Below are positions 38,573 through 48,046 of a DNA stretch of 64,000 nucleotides, in pieces (positions within the stretch are counted from its first letter, which is position 1; each line of letters starts with the position of its first letter). The position numbers and the translations under genes are program-made. This DNA is from Deltaproteobacteria bacterium (GTDB lineage Bacteria; Myxococcota; Kuafuiibacteriia; Kuafuiibacteriales; Kuafuiibacteriaceae). Under the pieces are notes generated by a model. It saw only the letters and a program-made list of their open reading frames with translations. It had not been told where the DNA came from and made no database searches. The stretch is taken from NCBI GenBank assembly GCA_020632995.1, contig JACKEN010000017.1, positions 65,468-129,467 of the forward strand, given 5' to 3'.

Positions 38573-39136
38573 GTGGCCCTCTCGTCTCGACAGCTTCAAG
38601 ACATCGAGAGGGCGTACTCCGAAGGCCTCTCCTCCAAGGAGATCATCCAGGTCCTCGGTGAGCACGGCGAGCCCCTCTCCGAGGCCACCCTCCGCAAGTA
38701 CGTGCAGCTTGGCTTGCTCCCCCGCAGCCGTCGGGTGGGCCAGAAGGGGAAGCACCGCGGGTCCCGGGGCATCTACCCGGTCGAGGTCATCCGCCGGGTC
38801 GACGAGATCCGGCGGGCGATGGAGCAGGGCGACACCCTCGAGAGCCTGGCCCGGGCCGCGCAGGCCACCCGAGCGAAGCTCTCGTCGGTGCGGGTGGCCC
38901 TCGACGAGGCCCTCGACGCGGCCGAGGTCGACTTCGGGGGCCGCGAGCTGGATCGACGGGCCCGGGCCGCGCTCAAGGCGGAGCTGGGGGCCCTCAGGAA
39001 GGGCGCCAAGGATTGGCTCAAGGCGGTGGACCGCTGGATGGGCGAGGTCGAGCAGGCCGAGCGCTCCGGGGCCAAGGCCGCGGGCGCGACGAACGGACGG
39101 GCCGTGGCCACGCGCGGTCGCCGAGGGGTGGTCTGA
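38573..39136 (+). CDS. MerR-like DNA-binding regulator
   Basis: A 187-residue protein (GTG start at 38573; a TTG further upstream overlaps the promoter candidate). The N-terminal part has a helix-turn-helix pattern: SSKEIIQVLGEHGEPLSEATLRKYVQLGLLPRSRRVG, then GIYPVEVIRRVDEIRRAMEQG. This resembles the MerR recognition and dimerisation region, with a basic C-terminal tail. Its stop overlaps the ATG of the next gene, so the two are translationally coupled and probably act together. Confidence 0.75.
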   Translation: MALSSRQLQDIERAYSEGLSSKEIIQVLGEHGEPLSEATLRKYVQLGLLPRSRRVGQKGKHRGSRGIYPVEVIRRVDEIRRAMEQGDTLESLARAAQATRAKLSSVRVALDEALDAAEVDFGGRELDRRARAALKAELGALRKGAKDWLKAVDRWMGEVEQAERSGAKAAGATNGRAVATRGRRGVV

Positions 39137-39876
39137 TGGCTGGCGACAAGGGCAAGCGTCCCTCAGGGCAGGACCCCTCCAAGGTCCCCGGCAAGGTGGG
39201 CTGGGCGTCCGAGATCGGCGACGCCGACACCTGGCACTGGGACAGCAGCCTCCCGGCGAGCGAGGCCTTGAGCGAGCTGCCGGAGCCGGCGGAGCTGGCC
39301 GAGGAGCCCGAGGCCACCGACGACGAGGGCGACGAGGATCTCCCCACCGAGATCCCGGGGGCGAGCGACAGCGAGGTGCCGATGGCGGCCAGGAGCGCCG
39401 CCGCGGACAGCCGGAGGCGCTCCAAGACCATCGCGCGCAAGCAGATGCTGCGCGAGCGGCGGCGCCTGGTCTCCCAGGGCCTGCTCCCCGAGATCCTCGA
39501 CTACGAGCGGCCGATGACCCGGGCCCAGTGCCGCGAAGACAAGCGGCCTTGCCTCTACGTCTCGTGCCGGTACCACCTCTACCTGGACGTCAACCCGATG
39601 ACCGGGTCGATCAAGATCAACTTCCCCGACAAGGAGGTCTGGCAGCTCGAGCAGACCTGCGCGCTGGACGTGGCCGAGCGCGGGGGGATCACGCTGGAGG
39701 AGGTGGGGGACATCATGAACCTCACCCGCGAGCGGATCCGGCAGGTCGAGGTGAGCGGCCTCGACAAGCTCCGGCAGGGGGACGCGACCCTCGAGACCTT
39801 CCTCGACGGGCACGAGCTTGTGGTCGGAGGTCCCACCCCGGCAGGGCAGGCCCTCCTCCCCGTGCTGGACGACTGA
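39136..39876 (+). CDS. Sigma-region-4-like DNA-binding protein
   Basis: A 246-residue protein. The N-terminal 95 residues are acidic and low-complexity. A conserved block follows with three Cys (CREDKRPCLYVSCRYHLYLDV) and an acidic-aromatic stretch ending LEQTCALDVAERGG. The C-terminal helix-turn-helix LEEVGDIMNLTRERIRQVEVSGLDKLR is a textbook sigma-70 region 4.2 pattern, but region 2 is missing. It therefore cannot be a complete sigma factor and more likely acts as a regulator at -35-like sites. It overlaps the upstream regulator gene by one base. Confidence 0.8.
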   Translation: MAGDKGKRPSGQDPSKVPGKVGWASEIGDADTWHWDSSLPASEALSELPEPAELAEEPEATDDEGDEDLPTEIPGASDSEVPMAARSAAADSRRRSKTIARKQMLRERRRLVSQGLLPEILDYERPMTRAQCREDKRPCLYVSCRYHLYLDVNPMTGSIKINFPDKEVWQLEQTCALDVAERGGITLEEVGDIMNLTRERIRQVEVSGLDKLRQGDATLETFLDGHELVVGGPTPAGQALLPVLDD

Positions 39877-39943
39877 GAGCCACCCGGTCGGCTTTGCCGG
39901 CCAGGAGTTTCAGCCTTCCCGCGGGATCTGGTAGATCGGCCCG

Positions 39944-41542
39944 GTGTCCGACCGCGCATCCTTGAAAGTTGAACGGGCGCTCCTGAGCGTCACCGACAAG
40001 ACCGGCGTGGTGGATCTCGCACGTGGCCTGGCCGCGCGGGGCGTGGAGATCCTGTCCACCGGCGGCACCGCCAAGGCGATCCGCGACGCGGGGGTGCCGG
40101 TGGTGCCCCTCGAGGACTTCACGGGCTTCCCCGAGATGCTCGACGGCCGCGTGAAGACGCTGCACCCGAAGGTGCACGGCGCCATCCTTGGCCGCCGCGA
40201 TCTCGAGAGCCACCGCGACCAGATGGCGGCGCACGGGATCCCGCCCATCGACCTCGTAGTCGTGAACCTCTACGACTTCGCGGGCGCGGTGAGCCGACCC
40301 GACGCCTCGTTCGAGGACGTGGTCGAGCAGATCGACATCGGCGGCCCCACCATGCTGCGCTCGGCCGCGAAGAACCACGCGTCGGTGATGGTGGTGGTGG
40401 ACCCGGACGACTACCCCCGCGTGCTCGAGGTGGTCGAGAAGGGCGAGGAGCCCGGCGAGGCGTTCCGGCGCAACCTGGCGCTCAAGGTCTTCGAGCACAC
40501 CACGCGCTACGACGCCGCGATCAGCACCTGGCTGGCCGGGCAGGTCGGCGACCCGCCCGACACCCCACCCGCGCAGGTCTCGCGCGTGTACCGGCGGGTG
40601 GAGGCGCTCCGCTACGGCGAGAACCCCCACCAGTCCGCCGCGTTCTACCGCGACGCCCACGGCGCGCCGAGCTTCCTGGCCGCGGCCGAGAAGGTCCAGG
40701 GCAAGGCGCTGTCGTACAACAACCTGCTCGATCTCGACGCCGCGCTCGGGCTCGCGATCGACCTCGGGGCCATCCGGGACGACGTGTCCTGCGTGTACAT
40801 CAAGCACAACAACCCGTGCGGGGCGGCGAGCGCAAGCTCGGTTGCGGAGGCGATCGCCCGGGCGCGTGAGGTCGACAGCCTCTCCGCCTTCGGCGCGGTG
40901 GTCGCGGTGAACCGGCCCCTCGACAAGGCGGCGGCCGAGGTGTTCACCGAGACCTTCGTCGAGGCGATCATCGCCCCCGGCTACGACGAGGACGCCCTCG
41001 AGGTGATGGCCAAGAAGAAGAACCTCCGGGTGCTGAGCCTGCCCGACCTGGCCGCGTGGCAGATCCCCACCGCCACCCGGTACGAGCTGCGCCAGGTGCG
41101 GGGCGGGGCGCTGCTCCAGTCCGCCGACTCCACCCCGCGCTTCCCGGACGAGATCGGCAAGGCCCAGACCGTCACCACCCGCGCCGCCACCGACGAGGAG
41201 CGCCGGGGGCTGGCCTACGCGTGGACGGTGGCCAAGCACGTCCGCTCCAACGCCATCGTGTTCGCCCGGGAGGACCGGGTGGTGGCGGTGGGCGCGGGCC
41301 AGATGAGCCGGGTGGACTCGGTGAAGATCTGCCGCCTCAAGGCGGGCGAGGCCCTGGCGGGGTCCGTGGTGGCGTCCGACGCCTTCTTCCCGTTCCGCGA
41401 CGGGGTGGACGTGCTGGCCGAGGCGGGGGCCCTGGCCATCGTCCAGCCGGGCGGGAGCATCCGGGACGAGGAGGTCATCCAAGCCGCCAACGAGCACCAG
41501 GTGGCGATGATGTTCACTGGCGTGCGACACTTCCGCCATTAG
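39944..41542 (+). CDS. purH: Bifunctional AICAR transformylase/IMP cyclohydrolase
   Basis: Catalyses the last two steps of IMP synthesis: formylation of AICAR with 10-formyl-THF, then cyclisation. The 532-residue protein is full length. The N-terminal MGS-like cyclohydrolase domain has VKTLHPKVHGAILGRRD, and the AICARFT domain has RYGENPHQSAAFY and KHNNPCG. It begins with GTG at 39944. The downstream TPR gene starts 18 bp later, leading into purD. Confidence 0.96.
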   Translation: MSDRASLKVERALLSVTDKTGVVDLARGLAARGVEILSTGGTAKAIRDAGVPVVPLEDFTGFPEMLDGRVKTLHPKVHGAILGRRDLESHRDQMAAHGIPPIDLVVVNLYDFAGAVSRPDASFEDVVEQIDIGGPTMLRSAAKNHASVMVVVDPDDYPRVLEVVEKGEEPGEAFRRNLALKVFEHTTRYDAAISTWLAGQVGDPPDTPPAQVSRVYRRVEALRYGENPHQSAAFYRDAHGAPSFLAAAEKVQGKALSYNNLLDLDAALGLAIDLGAIRDDVSCVYIKHNNPCGAASASSVAEAIARAREVDSLSAFGAVVAVNRPLDKAAAEVFTETFVEAIIAPGYDEDALEVMAKKKNLRVLSLPDLAAWQIPTATRYELRQVRGGALLQSADSTPRFPDEIGKAQTVTTRAATDEERRGLAYAWTVAKHVRSNAIVFAREDRVVAVGAGQMSRVDSVKICRLKAGEALAGSVVASDAFFPFRDGVDVLAEAGALAIVQPGGSIRDEEVIQAANEHQVAMMFTGVRHFRH

Positions 41543-41560
41543 TGGGGACGACGAGGGAGC

Positions 41561-44383
41561 ATGAGAATCCAGTGCGAGAACTGTGACGCGACGTACACCA
41601 TCGACGACGCGCAGCTCTCGGATCAGCCCATCGGCGCGCAGTGCCCGTACTGCGGGCACGTGAAGCTGGTGCGGAGGGGCGACGGCGGTGGTGCGCCGGC
41701 GTACGCGCCGCCCGCGCCGCCCTCGGTGCCGAGCTACGGCGGGGGCAGCGCGAGCCCCTTCGGTGGATCCGGCCCCATGTCCTCGCCCTTCGGGGCGCCC
41801 TCGTCACCGCCCGCCTTCGGAGGCGGGCCCAGCACCGGGTTCGGCGGCAGCGCGCCGACCAGCGGGGGCTACAGCAACCCGCCCGCCGGCTTCGGCGGTG
41901 GCACGCCGTTCGGCGGGTCGAGCCCGAGCAGCAACCCCTTCGGGGGTGGCTCGCCCTTCGGCACCGGCCCCGCGGTGGGCGGCCTGAGCAGCAACGACCT
42001 CATCAGCGCCGACCTCAGCAGCGACGACCTCGGCCGGCGGCCGGGCGGGGGCGGCCGTCTCGCGTCCGACCTCGCGGTGCCCGCGGCGGGGGCGGGGCCG
42101 GGCGGCGACGCCCGCTGTCAGGTCTGCGGCACGCCCCTCACCGATGAGTTCGACAAGGTCATCGGGCTCTGCGACGAGCACCAGCGCGACCGGCGCTCGG
42201 ACGACGTCGGGGGCCTCGGGGCCGACACCACCGCCCACTGGCACGTCCGCACCGCGTCGGGCCTCACCGAGGGGCCCATGAACCTGGAGGACCTCCGCAA
42301 CCAGATCCGGAACGGGGTCTTCTCGGTCGCGGACGAGTTCTCCAACGACGGCATCCAGTTCGGGGCGATCTCCCGCTACAAGGAGCTGGCCTACCTGGCG
42401 AGCCTCGCTACCGCCGAGACCCGCAGCCCGCCGCGTCCCACCGCGGTCGGCGTCGGGCGGCCGAGGCCGTCGGTGGGGCGCCTGCTCACCCCCGCGCTCC
42501 TCGTGGTGCTGCTGGGCGGCGTGGGCTTCCTCGCGTACCAGCAGCGCGCGGTGCTCATCCGGCTCTACACCGGGATGACCCAGGGCGGCGGCACCAAGGG
42601 GCCGGTCACCCCGAACCCCCTGAAGCGCTACCTCGCCACCTGGCGCCTGCGCCACCCCGACCTCACCGGCTCGCCGAGCGAGCACCTGGCGACCGCCCGG
42701 GCCCGGCACCTCGAGGACACCCAGGCCGGCTACCAGGCGGCCGAGCGCGCCTACGAGCGGGCCCTGCTCCTGAACGAGAACGAGCCGGAGGCGATCGCCG
42801 GCTACGTCGAGAACCTCGCCCTGTGGCGCTACGAGTCGGCCACCCTGGACGAGCTCCGGGTGGCAGAGGCGGCCGCGAACTACGCGAGGGAGGTCGACCC
42901 CAACGCGCCCGGGCCGTTCCGGGCCCAGGCCGCCCTGGCCCTCGCCAAGGGCGACCTGAACGGGTGCCGCGCGGGGGCGGACGGGGCGCTCCAGCGCGCG
43001 GCCACCGACGGCCGCGCCAAGCTCCTCCTCGCCGGCTGCTACCTGCAAGGCAACGTGCAGCTCGCGATCTCGGAGGCGGAGCGCGCGAAGCAGCTGCTGC
43101 CCGAGCTGCGGCGGGCCGACCGGCTCCTCGCGCGCGCCTACGCCGAGGCGGGGCGCTTCACCGCCGCCTTCAAGGTGCTGGACCAGCGCCTGAAGGCGGA
43201 GCCCGACAACTCGGCCCTCCACCTCGAGTACGGCGACATCGCAAAGAGCCTCGCCGAGTACGACCTGGCCGAGGAGCACCTCAGGCGGGCGGCGAGCCTG
43301 CCGGGCGACCCCCAGGGCGCGTACCTGGCCCAGGCCGAGCTGGCCTACGAGCGGGGTGACTTCGCGGGCGCGGCCAGCCTCTTCGATCGCGCGGCGCGGG
43401 AGCGCGCCATGCACGGCGTGCGGGCGGCCAAGGTGTACGCCGGGTGGGCCTCGGCCGAGCTGATGCGGAGCCGGGCGCCCCGCGCAATCCAGCTTGCCGA
43501 CCAGGCCCTCGGCTTCGTCCCCTCGGACGCCGCCGCGCTCCTGGTGCGGGGGCAGGCCAGCCTGCTCACCGGCTCCGCCACCACGGCCGAGGTCTACGCT
43601 CGGCGGACCCTCGACGCCCGGGCGGGGGAGCCCTCGGCCCTCGTGCTCTCGGCCAGGGCCGCCGCCGCGCTCCGGCAGAACGAGCGCGCGATCAAGAGCC
43701 TGGACGAGGCGATCCAGAACGACCCCCGCGACCCGCGGCTGAAGGGGATCCTGGCCGCGCTGTACCTCAGCGTGGGCGGCTCGCCCCAGGCCTACGCCCT
43801 GATGCGGCGCGCGGCGGAGATCGATCCGCTCGAGGCCGACGCGCGCAACCGGGTCGGCCCGCTCGCCCTGTCCGCCATCCCGGTGCGGGAGGCGCTCGCC
43901 CAGTTCAGGAAGTCCGCGGCGGAGGAGCGCAACGCCTCGGTGGCCAGCTCGGCCATGGGGATGCTGTATTACCACCTCGGCGATCGGGCGCGGGCGAACA
44001 CCGCCATCGCGCGGGCGCTCCGGCTCGACTCGGCCAACGTGGCGGCGCTCATCTACGACGCCCAGCTCGCCCTCGATCGCAACGACGAGCGCCGGGCCGA
44101 GGCCTCGGCCCAGAAGCTCCTGGCGGTGGAGCGTGGGTCGGCCCTCGGCCACCTGCTCCTCGGGCGCGCCCTCGCCCAGGGGCGCGACGTCGACCGCGCC
44201 CACGCCGAGTTCGAGGCGGCGCTCCGCAGCAACCCGGGGCTCCTGGCGGCCAAGATCGAGATGGCGGGGCTGGGCATCGAGGGTGGCGACCGCGAGCGCG
44301 CGATCGAGGAGCTCCTCACCGCCTTCCGCGTCGACCCGCACAACCTGCGGGTGCGGCGCCTGCTGTACAAAGCGGGGATCTGA
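41561..44383 (+). CDS. Zinc-ribbon/GYF/TPR membrane protein
   Basis: A 940-residue protein. It starts with an MJ0042-type zinc ribbon (IQCENC, then CPYCGHVKLV) and a Gly/Ser-rich low-complexity stretch (about 45-180). A second zinc-binding pair follows (CQVCGTPLTDEF). Next is a GYF_2-like domain (WHVRTASGLTEGPMNLEDLRN), then one membrane helix near residue 315 (LLVVLLGGVGFLAY). The remainder is long arrays of TPR-like helix pairs. Such proteins are scaffold or assembly factors in Myxococcota. It sits between purH and purD with 18-bp and 1-bp gaps, but no purine role is evident. Confidence 0.8.
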   Translation: MRIQCENCDATYTIDDAQLSDQPIGAQCPYCGHVKLVRRGDGGGAPAYAPPAPPSVPSYGGGSASPFGGSGPMSSPFGAPSSPPAFGGGPSTGFGGSAPTSGGYSNPPAGFGGGTPFGGSSPSSNPFGGGSPFGTGPAVGGLSSNDLISADLSSDDLGRRPGGGGRLASDLAVPAAGAGPGGDARCQVCGTPLTDEFDKVIGLCDEHQRDRRSDDVGGLGADTTAHWHVRTASGLTEGPMNLEDLRNQIRNGVFSVADEFSNDGIQFGAISRYKELAYLASLATAETRSPPRPTAVGVGRPRPSVGRLLTPALLVVLLGGVGFLAYQQRAVLIRLYTGMTQGGGTKGPVTPNPLKRYLATWRLRHPDLTGSPSEHLATARARHLEDTQAGYQAAERAYERALLLNENEPEAIAGYVENLALWRYESATLDELRVAEAAANYAREVDPNAPGPFRAQAALALAKGDLNGCRAGADGALQRAATDGRAKLLLAGCYLQGNVQLAISEAERAKQLLPELRRADRLLARAYAEAGRFTAAFKVLDQRLKAEPDNSALHLEYGDIAKSLAEYDLAEEHLRRAASLPGDPQGAYLAQAELAYERGDFAGAASLFDRAARERAMHGVRAAKVYAGWASAELMRSRAPRAIQLADQALGFVPSDAAALLVRGQASLLTGSATTAEVYARRTLDARAGEPSALVLSARAAAALRQNERAIKSLDEAIQNDPRDPRLKGILAALYLSVGGSPQAYALMRRAAEIDPLEADARNRVGPLALSAIPVREALAQFRKSAAEERNASVASSAMGMLYYHLGDRARANTAIARALRLDSANVAALIYDAQLALDRNDERRAEASAQKLLAVERGSALGHLLLGRALAQGRDVDRAHAEFEAALRSNPGLLAAKIEMAGLGIEGGDRERAIEELLTAFRVDPHNLRVRRLLYKAGI

Positions 44384-44384
44384 C

Positions 44385-45650
44385 ATGGCACCCACAGTCC
44401 TGGTGGTGGGCAGCGGCGGGCGAGAGCACGCGCTGGCCCACGTGCTTCAGCGGTCCGCGTCGGCCCCGCGGGTGATCTCTGCCCCCGGCAACGCGGGGAC
44501 CCCGAACAACCGCAAGGTGTCCGTCACCGACGTCGACGCGGTGGTGGCCCTGGCCGAGGCCGAGGGCGCCGACCTCGTGGTGGTCGGGCCCGAGGCCCCC
44601 CTGGTGCGGGGCCTCGCGGATCGCCTCCGCGCCCGCGGGATCCCGGTGCTCGGCCCCGACGCGGCGGCGGCGGAGCTCGAGGGCTCCAAGGCCTTCGCCA
44701 AGGCGGTGATGGACGAGGCGGGGGTGCCCACCGCGCGCTGGGGTCGCTTCACGGAGGCCGACGCGGCGGTCGCGTTCGCCCGCACCCTCGAGGCGGGGGC
44801 GGTGGTGAAGGCCGACGGCCTCGCCGCCGGCAAGGGCGTGGTGGTCGCGGAAGACATGGCCGAGGCCGAGGCGGCGATCCGAGACATCCTCGGCGGCGCG
44901 CACGGCGAGGCGGGCCGGGTGCTGGTGGTGGAGGAGCGCCTGGTGGGCGAGGAGCTCAGCGTGATCGCGCTCTGCGACGGCCACCGCATCGCGGTGCTCG
45001 CCCCCAGCCAGGACCACAAGCGGGTGGGGGAGGGCGACACCGGCCCCAACACCGGCGGGATGGGCGCCTACTCGCCCGCGCCCCGCGGCACCCCACAGCT
45101 GATGGCCGAGGTGCACGACAGCTGCCTGATGCCGGTGGTGGAGGTGCTCCGGCGGCGGGGCGCGCCGTTCTCCGGGGTGCTCTACGCCGGCCTGATGCTC
45201 ACCGCGGACGGGCCGCGGGTGCTCGAGTACAACGTGCGCTTCGGCGACCCCGAGACGCAGGTCATACTGCCGCGGCTCGCGGAGGACGCCTACGAGCTCT
45301 TCATGGCCTGCGCGCGCGGGGCGCTCCCGGATCGACCGGTGGCCTACTCGCCCCGGAGCGCGCTCACCGTGGTGATGGCGTCTGAAGGCTATCCTGCATC
45401 ACCCCGGCTGGGCGACGCGATCACCGGGCTGGACGACGCGGCGGCGCTGCCGGACGTGCACGTGTTCCACGCCGGCACGACCCTCGACGGGGACGTGGTC
45501 CGCACCTCGGGGGGCCGGGTGCTCGCGGTGACCGGGCTGGGCGACGATCTCGCGGCGGCGGCGAAGGCGGCGTACTCCGGAGTCGAGCGCATCGCGTGGC
45601 CGGGCGCGCACTACCGGCGCGACATCGGCTTTCGGGCGTTGAAGGGGTAG
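44385..45650 (+). CDS. purD: Phosphoribosylamine-glycine ligase
   Basis: GARS, the second enzyme of purine biosynthesis: ATP-dependent ligation of phosphoribosylamine and glycine. The 421-residue ATP-grasp enzyme has the N-terminal VLVVGSGGREHAL, the ATP-grasp loop GLAAGKGVVV, GPNTGGMGAYSPAP and the C-terminal VLAVTGLGDDLAAA. The ATG follows the TPR-gene stop by 1 bp and purD ends 3 bp before the HAD gene. Confidence 0.97.
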   Translation: MAPTVLVVGSGGREHALAHVLQRSASAPRVISAPGNAGTPNNRKVSVTDVDAVVALAEAEGADLVVVGPEAPLVRGLADRLRARGIPVLGPDAAAAELEGSKAFAKAVMDEAGVPTARWGRFTEADAAVAFARTLEAGAVVKADGLAAGKGVVVAEDMAEAEAAIRDILGGAHGEAGRVLVVEERLVGEELSVIALCDGHRIAVLAPSQDHKRVGEGDTGPNTGGMGAYSPAPRGTPQLMAEVHDSCLMPVVEVLRRRGAPFSGVLYAGLMLTADGPRVLEYNVRFGDPETQVILPRLAEDAYELFMACARGALPDRPVAYSPRSALTVVMASEGYPASPRLGDAITGLDDAAALPDVHVFHAGTTLDGDVVRTSGGRVLAVTGLGDDLAAAAKAAYSGVERIAWPGAHYRRDIGFRALKG

Positions 45651-45653
45651 CGC

Positions 45654-46334
45654 GTGCTCTTCATCGATCTCGACGGGACCCTCCTCGACGTCACGAAGCG
45701 CCACTACGCGACCTACGTCGAGGTGCTCGGGATGCCGGACATCCGCGGGGTGCCCATCCCGCTGAAGGAGTACTGGGGGCTCCGGATCGAGAACAAGCCG
45801 GTGAACGAGATCCTGAAGCGGTCCCGGCTCTTCCCGCCCAAGTACAAGACCTTCATCGAGCGCTTCGAGGAGCGCCTCGAGACCCCGGAGATGCTGGGGC
45901 TCGACGCGCTCCGCACCGGCACCGAGACCGCGCTCGGGAAGTACTACACGAAGACCCCGATCGTGCTCGTCACCCAGCGCCGGGACGGCGAGGCGCTCGA
46001 GAGCCAGCTCGCCTCGCTCTCGCTCACCAAGTACTTCGTCACCGTGCTCTCGGGCGCACCGGCGCGCCTCAGGCGGGCCGACCCCGACCAGCGCTGGAAG
46101 CACAAGGTGCAGCTGATCAAGGAGCGCTACCGGCTGCCGCCCACCGAGGCGGTGTACATCGGCGACACCGAGACCGACGTGAAGGTGGCCCGGCACTTCG
46201 GCTGGGAGGTGTACCTGGTGGAGAACGGGCACCGGAAGAAGGAGCTGCAGATGAAGGCAGATCCGGACCGCATCGTGCCCGACCTCCCCGCGACGTTGAA
46301 GTTCCTGCTCCCGGGCGGCCGGTGGCAGCGGTGA
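45654..46334 (+). CDS. HAD-superfamily phosphatase
   Basis: A 226-residue HAD hydrolase. Motif I is DLDGTLLD, with the nucleophile Asp6. Motif II is a TQ in the VLVTQRRDG segment, and motifs III and IV are HKVQLIKE and YIGDTETDVKVA. The C1 cap is helical. It starts with GTG 3 bp after purD. Phosphoglycolate phosphatase-like HADs are a reasonable guess; the substrate is not certain. It is likely co-transcribed with purH, purD and the TfoX-like gene. Confidence 0.85.
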   Translation: MLFIDLDGTLLDVTKRHYATYVEVLGMPDIRGVPIPLKEYWGLRIENKPVNEILKRSRLFPPKYKTFIERFEERLETPEMLGLDALRTGTETALGKYYTKTPIVLVTQRRDGEALESQLASLSLTKYFVTVLSGAPARLRRADPDQRWKHKVQLIKERYRLPPTEAVYIGDTETDVKVARHFGWEVYLVENGHRKKELQMKADPDRIVPDLPATLKFLLPGGRWQR

Positions 46335-46342
46335 GGTGAAGG

Positions 46343-46711
46343 ATGCCGTACGACGAGGCGTTGGCGGAGCGGGTGCGCGTGGTCCTGGCCGGGGTGGAGG
46401 GGGTGTCCGAACAGAAGATGTTCGGGGGCATCTGCTTCATGGTGAACGGCAACATGATCTGCGGCGTCACCCGGGACGAGCTGATGGTGCGCTCCGGCAA
46501 GGAGGCTTACGCCGAGCTGGTGGCGATGGACCACGCGCGGCCGATGGAGATGGGGCGGGGGCGGGTCATGACGAGCATGGTCGTAGTGGACGCGCCCGGC
46601 ATCGCGACCGCGCGTGACCTGAAGACGTGGGTGGGGCGGGGGCTGAAGGTGGCGGCCGCGCTCCCGTCGAAGTACGCGGCGCCCTCGGCGCTGCGGAAGA
46701 AGAAGAAGTAG
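46343..46711 (+). CDS. TfoX N-terminal domain protein
   Basis: A 122-residue protein matching the TfoX_N family: MPYDEALAERVR at the start, KMFGGICFMVNGNMICGV in the middle and RPMEMGRGRVMTSMVVV. In enteric and naturally competent bacteria TfoX/Sxy regulates competence with CRP, but short single-domain homologues are widespread and mostly uncharacterised. The Lys-rich tail could bind nucleic acid. It starts 8 bp after the HAD gene. Confidence 0.85.
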   Translation: MPYDEALAERVRVVLAGVEGVSEQKMFGGICFMVNGNMICGVTRDELMVRSGKEAYAELVAMDHARPMEMGRGRVMTSMVVVDAPGIATARDLKTWVGRGLKVAAALPSKYAAPSALRKKKK

Positions 46712-46865
46712 ACCCGGTGAAGGTCAACCTGCGCTCACGGAAGGCATGAGCGCGCGTCGGGCTCGAAGCGCCCATAGCGTCGTCCTGAGGCACCGCGCGG
46801 TCGGAACCCGGGGCGGTTGCAGCCGAACGTTGCAGCTTGGACGGAGTGGGCGCAATTTCCCGCGC

Positions 46866-47600
46866 ATGAGCAAGTCCAAGGTGATCCTCGGCGGTCTGGT
46901 GGTGGTGGCGGGCGTCCTCGTGTTCGCGTGGCGCCCGGTGCTGTTCCAGCTGGGCGGCGGCTTCGTGTCCGCCGGCCACTCCATGCAGGAGGCGGTGGAC
47001 GGCTTCGAGCGGAGCGGCGAGGTGGGGACCCCCCAGCAGGTGCTCGAGCGCATCGAGATGCACAACTCCGAGTCCAGCACCGCCAAGAAGATCCTGAACG
47101 ACCCGCGGCAGAAGCCCGAGGCGCTCATCGTGATGTGCGTGGACCCGCGCCTCGACGCCAAGCTCGTGCTCGGCGACACGCGCGACTACTACGACGTGGT
47201 CCGGATGCCTGGCTCGATCCTCAACGAGGAGATCATGGAGGCGATCGAGCTCGGAGTGGCCGAGCACACCGTCAAGGTCGTGGTCTTCACCACCCACACC
47301 GACTGCGCGATGGAGGGGCTGGCCCACTCGGACCACGCCGGCCACTTCCCGGCCCTGTCGAAGGCGCTCCTCGAGCGCGAGAAGACCTTCGAGGAGTTCA
47401 TGCAGCGCCCCCTCATCGCCAAGAAGGTCGCGGCGGGCGAGCTGATCGTGAAGCGCTTCCGCATCGACACCGTGACCTCGAAGCTGATGCCCGAGAACGC
47501 GGTCGCGGGCTCGGCGCCGGTGGAGCCCCCGCTCCCGCCGGGCGCCGAGGTGGCGAAGCAGCCCGAGGCGGATGACGGCGAGGCCCACGCGGCGCACTGA
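46866..47600 (+). CDS. Membrane-anchored beta-carbonic anhydrase-like protein
   Basis: A 244-residue protein. An N-terminal membrane segment (VILGGLVVVAGVLVFAW) tethers a beta-class carbonic anhydrase domain. The zinc and active-site pattern is Cys91, Asp93, Arg95 (MCVDPRLD) with His144 and Cys147 (HTHTDC), as expected for CO2 hydration. The C-terminal tail is Pro-rich and acidic. The ATG at 46866 gives the membrane segment; the longer frame lacks homology. Orientation to cytoplasm or periplasm cannot be decided. Confidence 0.85.
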   Translation: MSKSKVILGGLVVVAGVLVFAWRPVLFQLGGGFVSAGHSMQEAVDGFERSGEVGTPQQVLERIEMHNSESSTAKKILNDPRQKPEALIVMCVDPRLDAKLVLGDTRDYYDVVRMPGSILNEEIMEAIELGVAEHTVKVVVFTTHTDCAMEGLAHSDHAGHFPALSKALLEREKTFEEFMQRPLIAKKVAAGELIVKRFRIDTVTSKLMPENAVAGSAPVEPPLPPGAEVAKQPEADDGEAHAAH

Positions 47601-48046
47601 GGGCGCAGGTTGCGGCTGCGGGCGCGGGTCTGGTGGAGTTACCTGGGCGGTCGAGGTAGGCTTGTGGCCCGGAGTCCCGGCCGCGATGACGGTAGAGCTT
47701 GTCTTGAACTTCCTCACCAGCGCTGGCATCCGTGTGGCTTCAATCGCCGACGAGTGGCTGTGCCGCTGCCCGGTCTGCTGACCCGAGCCAGGTGAGATGA
47801 TCGCAAAGTCTCTCTATAAGCTTTGTCAAAGCGACTTCGTTGGCGGAGTTGTGTCTCGCCAAAATGGGTAACCCTGACGAGCCGCGAGGAAGCACAGGCC
47901 AGCGCGGTGGACACGTTGGGCGCCCGGCACGCGCGGCGGGCAAGCGGGATTGCAATTCTGCGGCCCGTGAGGCTGCGAACGACGTCGACGGACAGACTGG
48001 CGCGTCTGCGCTCCCTTGCGCGGTTCGGTCGCAGCCGCCGGGCGTG
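47601..48046. other. Intergenic left flank of the toxin island
   Basis: 446 bp without a convincing gene. It carries the left copy of the 47-bp direct repeat (47850-47896) and, at its right end, the 3' side of the insertion sequence. The IS end could not be fixed because no matching terminal inverted repeat was clear. Confidence 0.6.
47850..47896 (+). repeat. 47-bp direct repeat, left copy
   Basis: Matches 53941-53987 with only three mismatches. The core CGCCAAAATGGGTAACCCTG contains the palindrome GGGTAACCC. It lies 150 bp before the end of the IS transposase gene and, with the right copy, brackets the IS-RHS-AlkB segment. Confidence 0.85.

Noticed and set aside
41804..44395. 863-codon minus-strand frame over the TPR gene
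   Set aside because: Antisense shadow of the zinc-ribbon/TPR gene.
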